Positions 1-7,790 of a DNA stretch of 21,448 nucleotides are shown here, one piece after another. Below the pieces are notes generated by a model. That model saw nothing but the letters and a program-made list of their open reading frames with translations. It ran no database searches and was not told where the DNA came from. The stretch is from Clostridia bacterium (GTDB taxonomy: Bacteria > Bacillota > Clostridia > Christensenellales > CAG-1252). Positions within the stretch are counted from its first letter, which is position 1. Each line of letters begins with the position of its first letter. The translations under genes were made by a program, and so were the position numbers. The stretch spans positions 1 to 21,448 of the forward strand of contig JAEDHM010000008.1 in assembly GCA_016296985.1 (NCBI GenBank), written 5' to 3'.

Positions 1-2676
1 GAAGATGAAGGAAATGAAATCATAGAAAGACATAAAAGGGATTATAAAAATATGGCATACTCAAATATTGAAAATCAAGAGTATGAATCTTTTGTTTGCA
101 AGGAAGGAAAATCAATTTTTGGAAATCTTTTAGCACAAATTTTTTACAATTCAATTGATAATTTTTCTAAATTTTACAAAGATAATTTGCAAACAAAAGA
201 GATATGTTTTAGTGAAAACGACATTGCAATTTTAGGAATTGACAAGATTAAATATTTTTCAAAATTACTACAATCAATTGACTCGCAAAGTCAACTTGTA
301 TTTTTATCTGGAAAAAATAAATTTGAAAAATGGAAAAGTAAATTCGAAGGGAGCAATATAAAGGTATTTATACAAGATGAATATGATACAAGTAGAATCT
401 TTACGTATTTGTCAAGTGAAGATCAAGTTTCAATATATCCAATCAAAGAAAAATTTATGAAAAAAGAAATAGATAAGCAAATTTACGGTGAAGGGTATTT
501 TATAGACGGTAATGGGTATCTTGTTTCACCCTTTGATAATATCACAATGCTGCCATATTCAAACGTTATTGCAAATGAAAGCGGTGGGTATATAATCACC
601 TCAAACGGCGGTGGTTTTTCCTATGGAAAAAACGCTCGTGAAGACAGGGTTTCCCTATGGAACAACGATCCAATTTACGACCTGCCTTCGCAACGGGTTT
701 ATCTTTATATTGACGAAGATTATTATCCAATAAACACGGTGCAAAATTCTAGTTGCATTTTTTATCCACACAAAAGTGTCTTTAAGGGTAAAATTAAGGA
801 AGTAGAATATTGTTTGTCGGTAACACTCAAGGAAGATGGGGCAACCCTTTATAATCTTGATTTACAAGGAGTTAAGGATTTTTTTATAGTTTTCAACTTG
901 ATTCCCTCATTAGGTTTTAGATATTCATCATTTTGTGCGGTGGAAAGTGTTAGTAATAGGAAAATTGTAATTAAATCTTTGGAAAACAACAAAAAAGCAA
1001 CTATTATTACAAATATTGATTGCTCCTTTTTTAACTCAGACAAAGCAAGGTTCAATTTGCTTGAAAGAAATGAGCAAATTTTGGATAAAAATACCAACTT
1101 CATTGGTTTTGTAATGAAGTATTCTTGCCGTCAAAAAACCACTGTTACTTTCGCTGTCAAATCCGGTGAATTTTGCTCGGAAGAATTAAATTATTATCAA
1201 AGTGAAGAAAAACAAAAAGAGTTTTACAATTCCTATAATAATCTTGTCATATCAACAGACAATTTCGAGCTTGATCAGTTGTTTAATCATTGGTTAATAC
1301 GGCAAGTTTTGTATTCAAGATTTTACGGAAAAACGGGGTTTTATCAATGTAGCGGTGCCTTTGGATTTAGGGATCAATTGCAGGACGTTTTAGCATTTTT
1401 ATACTCAAAACCCGATATGGTAAAAGAGCATATACTCTTGTGCGCCGAGCACCAGTACGAGGAAGGGGACGTTATGCATTGGTGGCATCCGCCAAGACTT
1501 GGAGTTCGAACAAAAATAAGTGATGATAGGGTGTTTTTTGTCTACGCACTATGTAAGTATATAAAGGCGTTTGGTGATACAGAAATCTTGAGTGAAAAGG
1601 TTGCGTATTTAAAATCAAGTCCTTTGAGTTTGCAAGAACACAGTAGATATGAAGAACCGTCTATTTCTTTTTCGGCATCAATATATGCTCATGCAGTAAA
1701 AGCTTTAAAATCGGTTTTATCTTATGGAGAACATTCATTGTTGTTGATTAAAGGCGGTGATTGGAATGATGGATTGGATAGATTAGGTGATGGCGAAAAA
1801 GGAGAAAGTTTTTGGCTTACTGCCTTTGTAAAAATGGTTCTCGATGATTTTATTGAGTTTTGTTCTACAAGGGATAGAAGTTATTTTTTATCGCATATTG
1901 CAAGACTGAAAAAAGGGATAGAAAATTCCTTTTATCACGATAGATTTATTATGGCCTACGCAAAAGACGGCACTATATTGGGGAGTGAGGAATCGATTTC
2001 CATATTATCACAGGCATTTTATACTTTATCAAAAGGTGATGACGAGGCAAAAAGAAAGATATCTCTTGAAACTTCAAGGAGAGCGATTGATGAAAAAAAC
2101 AAACTTATCAAATTAATTACACCACCTTTTGATTTATCTCAAGACTACGGATATATATGCGCCTATCCAAAGGGGATAAGGGAAAACGGCGCTCAGTATA
2201 CACACGGCGTAACGTGGCTAATTAAAGCGTATTTTGAAAATGGAAATACCGAAGAAGGATATAAGTTGCTGAATATGATAAATCCGCTCAATATATGTAA
2301 AACCGTTGAGGGCACAAAGCGGTATCAAGGCGAACCGTACGTTTTAGCCGGCGACGTATATTCTGAGGGTAAATGTGCTGGTCAGTGCGGTTGGTCTTGG
2401 TATACCGGTAGCGCAGGATGGTATTATCGAATTGTTTTAGAAAATCTTCTTGGTTTTTCAATCCGCAACGGTTGTATAGAAATTAGCCCGAGCAAACCTA
2501 TGATTCTAGATAGTTACGGCATACAATACAAGTTTGAAGGCACTACCTATCAAATTGCCGTTTTAAAAGGGGAAGAGGATAAGATAACGGAAAACGGTGT
2601 TATTGTTGGAAACGGAAAAATTAGATTAAGGAAGAATGCAGGAGAAGTGCGCGTGGACGTGATTATAAGGAAATAG
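1..2676 (+). CDS. GH94 family glycoside phosphorylase (5' end outside window)
   Basis: Carbohydrate phosphorylase of family GH94, whose members split beta-glucosidic bonds with inorganic phosphate. Numbering from the Met at base 52: GFRDQLQD (438-445), HWWHPP (476-481) followed by GVRTKISDD (484-492), GGDWNDG (568-574, the segment that carries the general-acid Asp in characterised members), a QYTHG segment with His718, and WYTGSAGW (783-790, phosphate-loop type). The form of these motifs is closer to 1,2-beta-oligoglucan phosphorylases and the C-terminal part of cyclic beta-1,2-glucan synthases than to cellobiose phosphorylase. About 150 residues precede the canonical GH94 start (near YGEGYFIDGNGYL). 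The frame has no stop between base 1 and base 52, and the base-52 ATG has only a weak, distant AAGGG upstream. I therefore treat the gene as left-truncated, although a start at 52 (874 residues) cannot be excluded. It is more A+T-rich than the ribosomal genes downstream and has no visible functional link to them. Exact substrate not determinable. Confidence 0.85.
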   Translation, partial: EDEGNEIIERHKRDYKNMAYSNIENQEYESFVCKEGKSIFGNLLAQIFYNSIDNFSKFYKDNLQTKEICFSENDIAILGIDKIKYFSKLLQSIDSQSQLVFLSGKNKFEKWKSKFEGSNIKVFIQDEYDTSRIFTYLSSEDQVSIYPIKEKFMKKEIDKQIYGEGYFIDGNGYLVSPFDNITMLPYSNVIANESGGYIITSNGGGFSYGKNAREDRVSLWNNDPIYDLPSQRVYLYIDEDYYPINTVQNSSCIFYPHKSVFKGKIKEVEYCLSVTLKEDGATLYNLDLQGVKDFFIVFNLIPSLGFRYSSFCAVESVSNRKIVIKSLENNKKATIITNIDCSFFNSDKARFNLLERNEQILDKNTNFIGFVMKYSCRQKTTVTFAVKSGEFCSEELNYYQSEEKQKEFYNSYNNLVISTDNFELDQLFNHWLIRQVLYSRFYGKTGFYQCSGAFGFRDQLQDVLAFLYSKPDMVKEHILLCAEHQYEEGDVMHWWHPPRLGVRTKISDDRVFFVYALCKYIKAFGDTEILSEKVAYLKSSPLSLQEHSRYEEPSISFSASIYAHAVKALKSVLSYGEHSLLLIKGGDWNDGLDRLGDGEKGESFWLTAFVKMVLDDFIEFCSTRDRSYFLSHIARLKKGIENSFYHDRFIMAYAKDGTILGSEESISILSQAFYTLSKGDDEAKRKISLETSRRAIDEKNKLIKLITPPFDLSQDYGYICAYPKGIRENGAQYTHGVTWLIKAYFENGNTEEGYKLLNMINPLNICKTVEGTKRYQGEPYVLAGDVYSEGKCAGQCGWSWYTGSAGWYYRIVLENLLGFSIRNGCIEISPSKPMILDSYGIQYKFEGTTYQIAVLKGEEDKITENGVIVGNGKIRLRKNAGEVRVDVIIRK

Positions 2677-2686
2677 TTGAAAATAA

Positions 2687-2715
2687 TTGAAAAAATAATA
2701 AATTGGTTGTATAAT
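2687..2715 (+). promoter_or_regulatory. Sigma-A type promoter for rarA
   Basis: TTGAAA at 2687-2692, a 17-base spacer and a perfect TATAAT at 2710-2715. The predicted transcription start falls at about 2721-2723, which coincides with the rarA ATG at 2722. The -35 box lies just after the stop codon of the upstream GH94 gene, so rarA begins a separate unit. Confidence 0.7.
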
Positions 2716-2721
2716 CGAAAT

Positions 2722-4011
2722 ATGGATTTATTCGACTTTTCCGATTATACTTCACAAACGCCTTTGGCGGACAGGATGCGCCCAACTTCTTTGGACAATT
2801 TCTTTGGGCAAAAACATATCGTAGGCAAGGATAGTTTGCTTCGTCGCGCCATTTCTATCGACAGATTGGGAAGCTGTATTTTTTATGGTCCTCCCGGCAC
2901 CGGCAAAACCTCTCTTGCAAACATTATTGCATCCACTACAAACGGACATTTTGAAAAACTTAACGCAGTTTCTGCCGGTGTAGCCGACTGCAAAAGGATT
3001 ATTGACGAAGCAAAGCATAGGCTGAAATCACGTGGAATCAAAACCTATCTTTTGCTTGACGAGTGTCATAGATGGAACAAAGCGCAGTCGGATTCTTTGC
3101 TTGGCGCAATCGAGGCGGGGGAGATTATTTTCATTGGCTCAACCACTGAAAATCCCTACGTTTCAATGACAAAGGCTATTGTAAGCCGTTGCCGTATTTT
3201 TGAATTCAAGCCTCTTTCTACCGACGACGTAAAAACAGCATTGAAACTATCTATCACAGACAAACGCGGCTTGGGTAATTATGACGTGGTGTGTGATGAA
3301 GATGTGTTTTCTCATTTCGCTTGGGCTTCGGGTGGTGATTTGCGTACCGCTTTAAACGCTCTTGAACTTGCAGTTTTGACAACACCTGTCAACGCAGAAA
3401 ACAAAATTGTAATTACAAAGGATATTGCAAGTCAATCCATACAAAAACCTGCGCTTTCAGTGGATAACTCGATGTATTATGATATGATAAGCGCATTTTG
3501 TAAAAGTTTGCGAGGAAGTGACTCGGACGCGGCGTTATTTTGGGCAGAAAGGCTTATACTTGCCGGTTGTGACCCCTTGTTGATTTTCCGTCGTCTTATC
3601 GTGCATTCTGCCGAGGACGTGGGTATGGCCGATCCTATGGCTTTACAAATTGCAGTCAGTGCAATGACCGCTTTTCAAAACTTGGGCTTGCCCGAAGGTC
3701 AAATACCTATGGCCGAGGCAATAATTTACGTTTGCGAAGCGTCAAAATCAAATTCGGTTGTCAACGCTTTATACGCTGCCCGAGACGCAGCTGATCAGTC
3801 AGGTAATTGCGAAGTACCTTTCCATCTTAGGGATGCAAATTATAAGACGGAAAAAATACAAGGATACAAATACCCCCATTCCTTTGGCGGTTGGGTTGAG
3901 CAACAGTATTTACCCGATTCCTTAAAAGACACCGAGTTTTACGTACCCTCAACAAACGGTAAGGAAAAAGATTTAGTAAGAGCAAAAAAAATTAAGAAAA
4001 ACAAAGGTTGA
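2722..4011 (+). CDS. rarA: Replication-associated recombination protein A (RarA/MgsA AAA+ ATPase)
   Basis: Clamp-loader-like AAA+ ATPase of 429 residues that acts at stalled replication forks. Walker A is GPPGTGKT (56-63), Walker B is LLLDE with Asp113 and Glu114, followed by a sensor-1 type segment (IGSTTENP) and an SRC arginine-finger region. The C-terminal part has the RarA-specific signature around AEDVGMADP and the conserved AEAIIYVCEASKSN helix. Start: the frame is open from a TTG at 2677, but I prefer the ATG at 2722 because the family begins with MDLFDF-like residues. No Shine-Dalgarno precedes 2722, and a strong -10 box ends only six bases before it, which suggests leaderless translation. 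ruvX follows with one base between the stop and the next ATG. Confidence 0.93.
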   Translation: MDLFDFSDYTSQTPLADRMRPTSLDNFFGQKHIVGKDSLLRRAISIDRLGSCIFYGPPGTGKTSLANIIASTTNGHFEKLNAVSAGVADCKRIIDEAKHRLKSRGIKTYLLLDECHRWNKAQSDSLLGAIEAGEIIFIGSTTENPYVSMTKAIVSRCRIFEFKPLSTDDVKTALKLSITDKRGLGNYDVVCDEDVFSHFAWASGGDLRTALNALELAVLTTPVNAENKIVITKDIASQSIQKPALSVDNSMYYDMISAFCKSLRGSDSDAALFWAERLILAGCDPLLIFRRLIVHSAEDVGMADPMALQIAVSAMTAFQNLGLPEGQIPMAEAIIYVCEASKSNSVVNALYAARDAADQSGNCEVPFHLRDANYKTEKIQGYKYPHSFGGWVEQQYLPDSLKDTEFYVPSTNGKEKDLVRAKKIKKNKG

Positions 4012-4012
4012 T

Positions 4013-4426
4013 ATGAGAATTCTAGCAGTAGATTTAGGCGATGCAAGAATAGGTCTTGCCATAAGTGATATTTTGGGAATTACGGCAAATCCGCTTGAAA
4101 CCTATAAAAGAAAAGGGGATCACCGTGATGCCGAGTACGTGGCAAAACTTGCAAACGACAGACAATGCCAACGTATTGTTTTAGGTTTGCCCATCAACAT
4201 GGACGGAACTGAAGGAATACGTGTTGAAAAGACAAGGGCTTTTGCCGAGGAAATGAAGCAACATACCTCTATTGAAATTGATTACGAGGATGAAAGACTT
4301 ACAACTGTTGCCGCAGAAAGCGTTTTGATTGAGGCTGGTGTAAGGCGCGAAAAAAGAAAAGAAGTAATAGACAAACTTGCAGCTACCATAATTTTAAGAA
4401 GTTATATGGACCGCGTTTTGAAATAA
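4013..4426 (+). CDS. ruvX: RuvX/YqgF family Holliday-junction resolvase-like protein (pre-16S rRNA nuclease)
   Basis: A 137-residue RNase H-fold protein of the YqgF family, linked in other bacteria to 5'-end maturation of 16S rRNA. The N-terminal AVDLGDARIGLAISD carries the first acidic residue (Asp7). GLPINMDG is the second family block. YEDERLTT (91-98) carries Glu94, and Asp120 in the VIDKLAA helix completes the acidic set. Length is normal for the family. It is translated immediately after rarA (AAAGG just upstream of the ATG) and is followed after 11 bases by the DUF1292 gene, the same neighbour pair found around yrrK–yrzB in Bacillus. This supports a shared transcript. Confidence 0.95.
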   Translation: MRILAVDLGDARIGLAISDILGITANPLETYKRKGDHRDAEYVAKLANDRQCQRIVLGLPINMDGTEGIRVEKTRAFAEEMKQHTSIEIDYEDERLTTVAAESVLIEAGVRREKRKEVIDKLAATIILRSYMDRVLK

Positions 4427-4437
4427 GGAGAAATAAT

Positions 4438-4755
4438 ATGGCAAAAAATGACGAAATAGTAAAACTTGTTGACAGTGAAGGAAAAGAGTTTGATTGTAGG
4501 TATATTGCAACCGTTGAATACGAAAATGAACCTTATGCAATACTTTTCCCCTTGCAAAAGGTGAAAGGATTGCCTGAAAACAGTATGATTATGCTTAAAA
4601 TGGTTCCCGACGAAAGCGACGGAAGTATTATTTTACAACCCGTAACCGATGAAAAAGTACAAGAAGGCGTTAATAAAAAGTACTTCGAAATGCTTTATTC
4701 CAGCTCTTGCGCAGGCGATTGCGGCAGTTGCGGTGGTTGCGGAACAAAAAAATAG
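4438..4755 (+). CDS. DUF1292 (YrzB-like) protein with Cys-rich tail
   Basis: Small 105-residue protein of the DUF1292 family, function unknown. The core (about 1-85) has the family pattern of a short acidic start (DEIVKLVDSEGKEFDCRYI) and an alternating beta-rich EYENEPYAILFPLQ segment. The last 15 residues form a glycine/cysteine tail with Cys91, Cys95, Cys98 and Cys101 (CxxxCxxCxxC), a spacing able to bind a metal ion. I do not expect this tail in the standard family core. Start ATG at 4438 has AAGGAGA upstream at proper spacing. It sits directly after ruvX, the usual context for this family. No obvious terminator follows; the rpsB promoter begins about 30 bases downstream. Confidence 0.85.
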   Translation: MAKNDEIVKLVDSEGKEFDCRYIATVEYENEPYAILFPLQKVKGLPENSMIMLKMVPDESDGSIILQPVTDEKVQEGVNKKYFEMLYSSSCAGDCGSCGGCGTKK

Positions 4756-4785
4756 AAAAATTATCAGAAAAGTTGTCAATTATAT

Positions 4786-4817
4786 TTGCAAAACCGTTTT
4801 TTATATGTTAATATAAT
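4786..4817 (+). promoter_or_regulatory. Putative promoter for rpsB-tsf
   Basis: TTGCAA at 4786-4791 with TAATAT at 4809-4814 (17-base spacer). An overlapping perfect TATAAT at 4812-4817 gives a 20-base spacer. Either would start transcription near 4820-4824 and yield a leader of about 90 bases before the rpsB ATG. Confidence 0.55.
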
Positions 4818-4835
4818 TTGGCTATTTAATAAGCA

Positions 4836-4889
4836 CCTGCGCTTTGACTGTTCTGTTGCCATTGGTTGATACAGTCGCTAAGGCGTGGG
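4836..4889 (+). promoter_or_regulatory. Stem-loop in the rpsB 5' leader, candidate S2 autoregulatory element
   Basis: Two stacked helices. The outer one is 4836-4844 with 4880-4889, nine pairs including two G-U, with a single bulged G at 4883. The inner one is GACTGT (4846-4851) with ACAGTC (4871-4876), six Watson-Crick pairs. They are separated by a small internal loop (T4845 against 4877-4879) and closed by a 19-base apical loop. The structure ends 12 bases before the AGGAGG at 4902-4907 and no U-tract follows, so it is not a terminator. Leaders of rpsB are autoregulated in other bacteria; a role here is inferred from position and fold only. Confidence 0.5.
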
Positions 4890-4915
4890 GAAGAAACAAA
4901 CAGGAGGATTTTAAA

Positions 4916-5668
4916 ATGGCAGTAGTAACAATGAAACAACTTTTAGAGGCCGGTGTTCACTTTGGACATCAAACTCGCAACTGGAACCCCAAGATGGACG
5001 AGTATATCTACACCGCTCGTAACGGCGTTCATATCATCGACTTGGAAAAAACTGTAGTTCAAATCGAAAAAGCATACGCTTTCATTCGTGATGCAGTTAA
5101 GGAAAACAAGACCATCCTTTTCGTAGGAACCAAAAAGCAAGCTCAAGACGCTATCAAAGAAGAAGCTCAACGTTGCTCTATGTTCTACATCAATGAAAGA
5201 TGGTTGGGCGGCACTTTGACAAACTTCAAAACTATCAGAGGCCGTATCGAAAGATTGAACAAGCTCAATCAAATGGAAGCTATGGGCGAATTCGCTTTCT
5301 TACCCAAGAAAGAAGTTATCGGTCTTTTGGCTGAAAAAGAACAACTCGAAAAGAACCTTGGCGGTATCAAAAATATGCGCGAACTTCCCGACGTTATGTT
5401 CGTTGTAGACATCGAAAAAGAACATATCGCAGTTGCCGAAGCTAAAAAATTGAATATTCCCGTTGTTGCTTTGGTTGACACCAAATGTAACCCCGATCCC
5501 ATTGATTACGTTATCCCCGGAAACGACGATGCAATTCGTGCCGTAAAACTTATCGCTTCTACTATCGCAAACGCAGTTATTGAAGCAAGAGAAGGCGTTG
5601 AATTCAGCGTAAGTGATGACGAAGAAGTTGTAGCAGATGCTGGTGTTGCAAGCACCGATGCCGAATAA
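4916..5668 (+). CDS. rpsB: 30S ribosomal protein S2
   Basis: Ribosomal protein S2, 250 residues, of the small-subunit head/body junction. Diagnostic blocks are GVHFGHQTRNWNPKM near the N-terminus, FVGTKKQAQDAI, RWLGGTLTNFKTI, and VDTKCNPDPIDYVIPGNDDA towards the C-terminus. The start is the ATG at 4916, preceded by AGGAGG at 4902-4907. The frame is open upstream to an ATG at 4844, but those 24 codons overlap the leader stem-loop and lie outside the S2 family sequence. C-ending codons (aac, atc, ttc, gac) are frequent compared with the uppS or nrnA genes, as expected for high expression. tsf follows after 20 bases. Confidence 0.97.
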   Translation: MAVVTMKQLLEAGVHFGHQTRNWNPKMDEYIYTARNGVHIIDLEKTVVQIEKAYAFIRDAVKENKTILFVGTKKQAQDAIKEEAQRCSMFYINERWLGGTLTNFKTIRGRIERLNKLNQMEAMGEFAFLPKKEVIGLLAEKEQLEKNLGGIKNMRELPDVMFVVDIEKEHIAVAEAKKLNIPVVALVDTKCNPDPIDYVIPGNDDAIRAVKLIASTIANAVIEAREGVEFSVSDDEEVVADAGVASTDAE

Positions 5669-5688
5669 TACTATTTTTGGAGGAATTT

Positions 5689-6345
5689 ATGAGTTTTACA
5701 GCAAGTGATGTAATGAAATTGAAAGAACAAACCGGTTGCGGAATGATGGATTGCAAAAAGGCATTGGCCGCTACCGACGGTAACTTCGAAAAGGCAATCG
5801 ATTTCCTTCGTGAAAAGGGAATTGCAACCGCTCAAAAGAAGTCTAGCAGAATCGCTTCTATGGGTGTTGTTGACAGTTATATCCACCTCGGTGGCAAAAT
5901 CGGTGTTTTGGTTGAAGTAAACTGTGAAACCGACTTCGTAGCACAAAACGAAACATTCAAGGCATTTGTTCACGACGTTGCTTTGCAAATCGCAGCCGCA
6001 AACCCCAAATACGTTTCTCAAAGCGATGTTCCTGCTGACGTACTTGAAAAGGAAAAAGAAATTCTTACCATTCAAGCTCGCAACGAAGGAAAGCCTGAAA
6101 AGATTATCGAAAAGATGGTTGAAGGCAGAATCAAAAAGTATTATCAAGACTTCTGCTTGCTCGATCAAGCATTTGTTAAAAACCCCGATTTGACCATCAA
6201 CAATTACCTTGTTGATACCATCGCAAAGATTGGCGAAAAGATCACTATCAGAAGATTTGTTCGTTATGAAATGGGCGAAGGTTTGGAAAAGAAAGTTGAC
6301 AACTTCGTTGACGAAGTTATGTCTCAAGCAAACGGCGTTAAATAA
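5689..6345 (+). CDS. tsf: Translation elongation factor Ts
   Basis: EF-Ts, the guanine-nucleotide exchange factor for EF-Tu, 218 residues. The N-terminal UBA-like domain contains LKEQTGCGMMDCKKAL (about 11-26), and the exchange core carries the TDFVAQN motif (81-87). It is much shorter than the roughly 295-residue enterobacterial protein, so one of the two core subdomains is reduced, a known short form in several phyla. The preferred start is the ATG at 5689, with GGAGGA at 5679-5684. An ATG four codons upstream (5677) overlaps this ribosome binding site and is disfavoured. It is co-transcribed with rpsB and followed by an intrinsic terminator. Confidence 0.97.
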   Translation: MSFTASDVMKLKEQTGCGMMDCKKALAATDGNFEKAIDFLREKGIATAQKKSSRIASMGVVDSYIHLGGKIGVLVEVNCETDFVAQNETFKAFVHDVALQIAAANPKYVSQSDVPADVLEKEKEILTIQARNEGKPEKIIEKMVEGRIKKYYQDFCLLDQAFVKNPDLTINNYLVDTIAKIGEKITIRRFVRYEMGEGLEKKVDNFVDEVMSQANGVK

Positions 6346-6352
6346 TTGATTT

Positions 6353-6379
6353 ACCCCTCGGAGTTCCGAGGGGTTTTTC
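6353..6379 (+). terminator. Intrinsic terminator after rpsB-tsf
   Basis: CCCCTCGG (6354-6361) pairs perfectly with CCGAGGGG (6366-6373) around the four-base loop AGTT. An extra A-T pair (6353/6374) extends the stem, and a run of five T follows. It begins seven bases after the tsf stop codon and closes the rpsB-tsf unit. Confidence 0.93.
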
Positions 6380-6391
6380 TACCTATTTATC

Positions 6392-6420
6392 TTTTCAAAA
6401 TCAAATTTTTAGTGTATAAT
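6392..6420 (+). promoter_or_regulatory. Promoter for pyrH
   Basis: TTTTCA at 6392-6397, a 17-base spacer and a perfect TATAAT at 6415-6420. It lies just downstream of the tsf terminator, and the pyrH ATG is 28 bases further on, so the leader is short. Confidence 0.65.
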
Positions 6421-6447
6421 GTATATAAAATATACAAAGGAGCAGTT

Positions 6448-7149
6448 ATGACACCCAAATACAAACGTATTCTTATCAAAATCAGTGGCGAGGCTTTATC
6501 TTCAAAAGACAACTCTCTTGATTCCGAAATTATCTCTCGTGTTGTAAACGAAATCAAAACAGTTCACGACATGGACGTTAAAATCGGTATCATAATCGGT
6601 GGTGGAAACTTTTGGAGAGGAAGGCAAGGACGCAATATGGATAGGGCAACTGCCGATCATATGGGCATGCTCGCAACGGTAATCAACGCCTTGGCTTTGC
6701 AAGATGCTCTCGAACAAGTTGGAGTACCCACTCGCGTTATGACCGCTTTAACCATAAGTCGTGTTGCAGAACCGTATATTCAACGTAAGGCTTTGCGCCA
6801 CCTGGAAAAGGGTCGTGTTATAATCTTCGCTTGCGGTACGGGAAATCCCTTCTTTACAACGGACACCGGCGCTGCCCTTAGGGCGGCTGAAATGAATGCC
6901 GACGTAATTTTGCTTGCAAAAAACGTAGATGCAGTTTACGACAGCGATCCTCGTACAAATCCCGATGCAAAACGCATTTCCGACATAAGTTATATGGACA
7001 TAATCCAAAAGAAACTTGGCGTAATGGACCTTACTGCCGTAAGCTTATGTATGGATAACAATATGCCTATCATTGTATTCGGACTTAATGAAGAGCACAG
7101 CATCTCTCGCGCGGTTTGTGGCGAAATAAAGGGCACCTTTATTCACTAA
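6448..7149 (+). CDS. pyrH: Uridylate (UMP) kinase
   Basis: Hexameric UMP kinase of the amino-acid-kinase fold, 233 residues, phosphorylating UMP to UDP for nucleic-acid and cell-wall precursors. Visible motifs are ILIKISGEAL with Lys11, the glycine-rich IIIGGGNFWRG (48-58), DHMGMLATVINALALQDALE, the CGTGNPFFTTDTGAALRA phosphate-binding segment, and VYDSDPRTNPDA near the C-terminal third. The ATG at 6448 is chosen because AAAGGAG (6436-6442) precedes it and the family starts there. The frame is open back to 6346, but those 34 codons run through the terminator and promoter. It has its own promoter, and frr downstream has another. Confidence 0.97.
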   Translation: MTPKYKRILIKISGEALSSKDNSLDSEIISRVVNEIKTVHDMDVKIGIIIGGGNFWRGRQGRNMDRATADHMGMLATVINALALQDALEQVGVPTRVMTALTISRVAEPYIQRKALRHLEKGRVIIFACGTGNPFFTTDTGAALRAAEMNADVILLAKNVDAVYDSDPRTNPDAKRISDISYMDIIQKKLGVMDLTAVSLCMDNNMPIIVFGLNEEHSISRAVCGEIKGTFIH

Positions 7150-7160
7150 TCAACTTGTTA

Positions 7161-7190
7161 TTGACAAGGTTTGTAAACTTAATATATAAT
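7161..7190 (+). promoter_or_regulatory. Promoter for the frr-uppS-cdsA-dxr-rseP-ispG operon
   Basis: A perfect TTGACA at 7161-7166 and a perfect TATAAT at 7185-7190, separated by 18 bases. The predicted start at about 7197 leaves a leader of about 18 bases containing AGAGG (7204-7208) before the frr ATG at 7215. By consensus match this is the best promoter in the window. Confidence 0.8.
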
Positions 7191-7214
7191 AATAAAAAAT
7201 ATTAGAGGTATTTT

Positions 7215-7790
7215 ATGGCATACGACGTTATTGAAGTATTAGAAATGTTTGACAATTTCGACACTCAAATGCAAAAAGCAGTTGATTCTTACAAGCATCA
7301 ACTTGCAAATATTCGTGCAGGCAGGGCAAATCCTCGTTTGCTTGACAGCATTTTAGTTAATTATTACGGCACACCTACTCCTATCAATCAAATTGGTACT
7401 ATTTCCGTACCTGAAGCAAGAATGATCGTTATCAGCGTTTGGGACGTTTCCGCTTTGAAGGCAGTAGAAAAGGCAATAATCGACAGTCCTTTGGGTATCA
7501 CTCCCAACAACGACGGTAAAGTTATCCGTTTGGTTTTCCCCGAACTTACTCAAGAAAGAAGAGTTGCTTTGGTTAAGGAAATCAAAACCGGTTGCGAAAA
7601 TGCAAAAGTTCAACTTAGAAACGCTCGCCGTGATGCAAACGACGCTACCAAAAAGCTTAAAAAGGACAACGTCATAACTGAAGACGACGTAAAGAATATC
7701 GAAAAAGATATTGACAAAGAACTTGCCGGTTACGTTGCAAAAGTTGATGCTATCTGCAAAGAAAAAGAGGCTGAAATTTTAAGTGTTTAA
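7215..7790 (+). CDS. frr: Ribosome recycling factor
   Basis: Ribosome recycling factor, 191 residues, which with EF-G splits post-termination ribosomes. Family blocks are LANIRAGRANPRLLDSILVNYYG, PEARMIVISVWD, AIIDSPLGITPNNDGKVIRLVFPELTQERR and the basic helix KTGCENAKVQLRNARRDAND. It is a few residues longer at the N-terminus than the usual 185. The start ATG has AGAGG six bases upstream. It is the first gene of the operon, and its last eight bases overlap the GTG start of uppS. Confidence 0.97.
   Translation: MAYDVIEVLEMFDNFDTQMQKAVDSYKHQLANIRAGRANPRLLDSILVNYYGTPTPINQIGTISVPEARMIVISVWDVSALKAVEKAIIDSPLGITPNNDGKVIRLVFPELTQERRVALVKEIKTGCENAKVQLRNARRDANDATKKLKKDNVITEDDVKNIEKDIDKELAGYVAKVDAICKEKEAEILSV

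Noticed and set aside
4756..4785. Terminator after the DUF1292 gene
   Set aside because: No stem with a following T-run is visible; read-through into the rpsB leader remains possible.
4844..4915. Longer rpsB frame beginning at the ATG at 4844
   Set aside because: These 24 codons lie in the structured leader, have no ribosome binding site and lie outside the S2 family sequence; the ATG at 4916 has AGGAGG at good spacing.
5671..6327. 218-codon open frame on the minus strand opposite tsf
   Set aside because: It mirrors the strongly coding tsf gene codon for codon, has no recognisable domain, and is explained by codon bias on the other strand.
6346..6447. pyrH frame extended upstream to 6346
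   Set aside because: The extension reads through the tsf terminator hairpin and the pyrH promoter; the ATG at 6448 has AAAGGAG and matches the family start.
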